Source of the DNA: Chitinophaga sp.
Lineage (GTDB): Bacteria; Bacteroidota; Bacteroidia; Chitinophagales; Chitinophagaceae
Assembly: GCF_019236475.1 (NCBI RefSeq)
Contig: NZ_JAFAIX010000004.1
Span: 496,001 to 560,000 of the forward strand
Direction of reading: 5' to 3'
Length of the DNA: 64,000 bases
The translations under genes and the position numbers were made by a program. The stretch's first letter is position 1. Every line of letters starts with the position of its first letter. Under the pieces are notes generated by a model that was not told the origin of the DNA, ran no database searches, and saw nothing but the letters and a program-made list of their open reading frames with translations. Of this stretch, positions 62,345 to 64,000 are shown piece after piece.

Positions 62345-64000
62345 TTATGCAAGACTGTCAAACAGTATTTCAATCGGGTGTTTGGCAATGACGCCAGTAC
62401 CATCTTTCACCTGATGACGGCAACTAGTACCTGGAGCCGCTATCACAGTGCCTTTGGCAGCATTACGCACCGCTGGAAACAGTACCATTTCTCCAATTTG
62501 CATACTTAAATCATAGTGTTCTTTTTCATAGCCAAAAGAACCTGCCATCCCGCAGCAGCCGGACGGAATCACTTCCACGGTGAAATTCTGCGGTAAGGAG
62601 AGTATTTTTTTGCTGTGTAGGGGAGACGACAAGGCCTTTTGCTGACAGTGACCATGCAGCTTAATATGCTGCTCCTTATTGGTAAACTGTGCAGCGGTGA
62701 TATTGCCTTTCTCTGCTTCCATCGCGAGGAATTCATCCACCAAGTACACATGTTTCGCCAGTTCCTTCGCGCCTTCGCGGAGGCCTTCTCTCACCAGATC
62801 AGGATACTCATCGCGGAAACTCAGAATGGCTGAAGGCTCAATACCCAGCAGTGGCGTGTTTTCGTTAATCTTCGTCTGGAAAATACGCACGTTGTCTTCC
62901 GCAAATTCGCGGGCTTTACGCAGTAATCCTTTAGACATATATGCTCTTGCACTTTCTGGATGCTCCAACATATATACGTCGTAACCCAGTCTGTGTAAGA
63001 GTTTTACGGTTTTTATACCAATAGGTGTATCGTTATAGTTGGTAAACTCATCACAGAAAAGGTATACTTTTTTGTTCCCTACTTTACCTTTCCGCTCTCT
63101 CGGCCATTTGCGGAGGAACCAACTGCGGAAGGTGGTTTTGTGCAATGTTGGTAGAGAACGTTTGGCCGCAAAGCCGGAAACCTTGCGTATAACGGCGCCG
63201 GTTATACTATTTTTTACCAAACCGTTATAAAGATGAGGGGCTAAAGCAGCCAGCGCATTCAGTTTGGAATAGTTGCCGATCATTTTAGCACGCATCGGCA
63301 CACCGTTGGCATCATAATAATGCTGCAAGAATTCCATTTTCAGTTTGGCCATATCCACGTTGGAAGGGCATTCTGACTTACAGCCTTTACATGCGAGGCA
63401 GAGGTCCAGTACATCGTAGATCTCTTCGTGGTCAAACTTGTTTTCCTTATTGGAATGCGTGAGAAATTCACGTAAAATATTCGCTCTCGCACGCGTGGTG
63501 TCTTTCTCATTGCGGGTAGCCATATAGCTAGGGCACATGGTACCGCCACTGAGTTGCGTCTTGCGGCAGTCGCCGGAGCCATTGCATTGTTCGGCGTGCT
63601 GCAAAATGGTTTGATCTGGAAAATGGAAGACGGTATTGATATTGGGAGACGCCTGTCCGGGTTCATACCGGAGCATACTGTTCATCGAAGGCGTATCTAC
63701 AATCTTATTTGGATTGAAGATGTTCTCTGGATCCCAGGTGTATTTAATCTGACGTAGTAATTCATAGTTTTTCTCTCCTACCATCTGTCGGATGAATTCA
63801 CCGCGCAAGCGGCCATCGCCATGTTCGCCGGAGAGGGAGCCATGGTATTTTTTAACCAGGGTGGCGATTTCCTCCGCAATTTTGCGGAACAGGTGATTCC
63901 CTTCTACAGTTTTCAGATTGATGATAGGACGGAGGTGAATTTCACCGGAGCCAGCGTGCGCATAATGTACGGAGTACAAACCGTACTGCTCCAAGATGAC
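62345..64000 (-). CDS. FAD-linked oxidase/iron-sulfur D-lactate dehydrogenase-type protein, C-terminal part (5' end outside window)
   Basis: The frame is open to the window edge, so the start is missing; 551 residues are visible. The first part is the C-terminal FAD-oxidase domain with HYAHAGSGEIHLRPI and SLSGEHGDGRLRGEFI (flavin-proximal histidines). Two 4Fe-4S motifs follow: CNGSGDCRKTQLSGGTMCP and CLACKGCKSECP. A GlpC/LutA-like cysteine-rich tail has GHCQQKALSS, PSGCCGMAGSFGYEKEH and APGTSCRHQ. This fusion matches YdiJ/Dld-II-type enzymes that oxidise D-lactate or another 2-hydroxyacid and feed quinones. With lutABC it could cover both lactate isomers. Confidence 0.88.
   Translation of the reverse strand, partial: VILEQYGLYSVHYAHAGSGEIHLRPIINLKTVEGNHLFRKIAEEIATLVKKYHGSLSGEHGDGRLRGEFIRQMVGEKNYELLRQIKYTWDPENIFNPNKIVDTPSMNSMLRYEPGQASPNINTVFHFPDQTILQHAEQCNGSGDCRKTQLSGGTMCPSYMATRNEKDTTRARANILREFLTHSNKENKFDHEEIYDVLDLCLACKGCKSECPSNVDMAKLKMEFLQHYYDANGVPMRAKMIGNYSKLNALAALAPHLYNGLVKNSITGAVIRKVSGFAAKRSLPTLHKTTFRSWFLRKWPRERKGKVGNKKVYLFCDEFTNYNDTPIGIKTVKLLHRLGYDVYMLEHPESARAYMSKGLLRKAREFAEDNVRIFQTKINENTPLLGIEPSAILSFRDEYPDLVREGLREGAKELAKHVYLVDEFLAMEAEKGNITAAQFTNKEQHIKLHGHCQQKALSSPLHSKKILSLPQNFTVEVIPSGCCGMAGSFGYEKEHYDLSMQIGEMVLFPAVRNAAKGTVIAAPGTSCRHQVKDGTGVIAKHPIEILFDSLA

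Noticed and set aside
1..64000. tRNA, rRNA, CRISPR array, insertion sequence or prophage
   Set aside because: No transposase, integrase or phage gene, no spaced direct repeats and no tRNA-like cloverleaf was seen in the spacers; a tRNAscan or Infernal run would settle the RNA question.

Overview
The window looks like the chromosome of a Chitinophaga-like member of the Bacteroidota. The reasons are a SusC-type plug segment, a gliding-motility C-terminal domain of the type IX secretion system, two DUF1080 (3-keto-glycoside hydrolase) domains, TAnnTTTG-type -7 promoter boxes and a general lack of Shine-Dalgarno sequences. The species cannot be fixed from sequence alone. I see no tRNA, rRNA, CRISPR array, insertion sequence or prophage gene. 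Genes at both ends run off the window.

1-9.8 kb: tail of a DHA2-type drug exporter, an Mpo1-like membrane protein, a giant alpha-2-macroglobulin-like protein with an embedded SusC-type plug, a beta-hydroxyacid dehydrogenase facing an HxlR regulator, and a ROK-family protein with a LacI-type operator-like palindrome in its leader. 10-14.7 kb: a Tat-exported Gfo/Idh/MocA oxidoreductase followed by a HEAT-repeat protein with two DUF1080 domains, probably an oxidative (3-keto) glycan-cleavage pair. 14.8-17.3 kb: an MtfA-like peptidase and an M28 peptidase gene interrupted by one in-frame stop. 17.3-25.4 kb: rpiA, a KgtP-like symporter, a cold-shock gene, a sialidase/sialate O-acetylesterase operon, a Na+/H+ antiporter and a nitrilase-family amidase. 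25.5-30.5 kb: a PIF1-like helicase and the lutABC lactate-oxidation operon.

31-51.3 kb: a complete Wzx/Wzy-type exopolysaccharide locus of 16 co-directional genes. It holds a CapD-like dehydratase, Wza- and Wzc-like export proteins, a UDP-HexNAc dehydrogenase and epimerase pair expected to make an N-acetylated hexuronic acid, a flippase, an ATP-grasp ligase, a polymerase, three GT4 glycosyltransferases, a secreted beta-helix protein, a WecA-like initiating transferase with a partner SDR, a PglD/NeuD-like acetyltransferase and a T9SS-sorted SprB-repeat protein. The matching CpsB-type tyrosine phosphatase lies convergently at the end. The ATP-grasp enzyme between flippase and polymerase is the least explained member.

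51.4-64 kb: free methionine-R-sulfoxide reductase, type 1 IPP isomerase, a class I terpene synthase with intact metal-binding motifs, two membrane proteins (DUF2157, DUF1211/TMEM175), an RND efflux operon (TolC, adaptor, pump) with a methyltransferase 3 nt behind it, and a truncated FAD/Fe-S D-lactate dehydrogenase-type gene.

The most unusual signals are the plug domain at the bait-region position of the macroglobulin protein; a family of long intergenic hairpins whose stems differ in sequence but stay complementary; the single nonsense codon in the M28 gene; and three genes whose -7 box lies only 4-7 nt before the ATG, which implies leaderless mRNAs.
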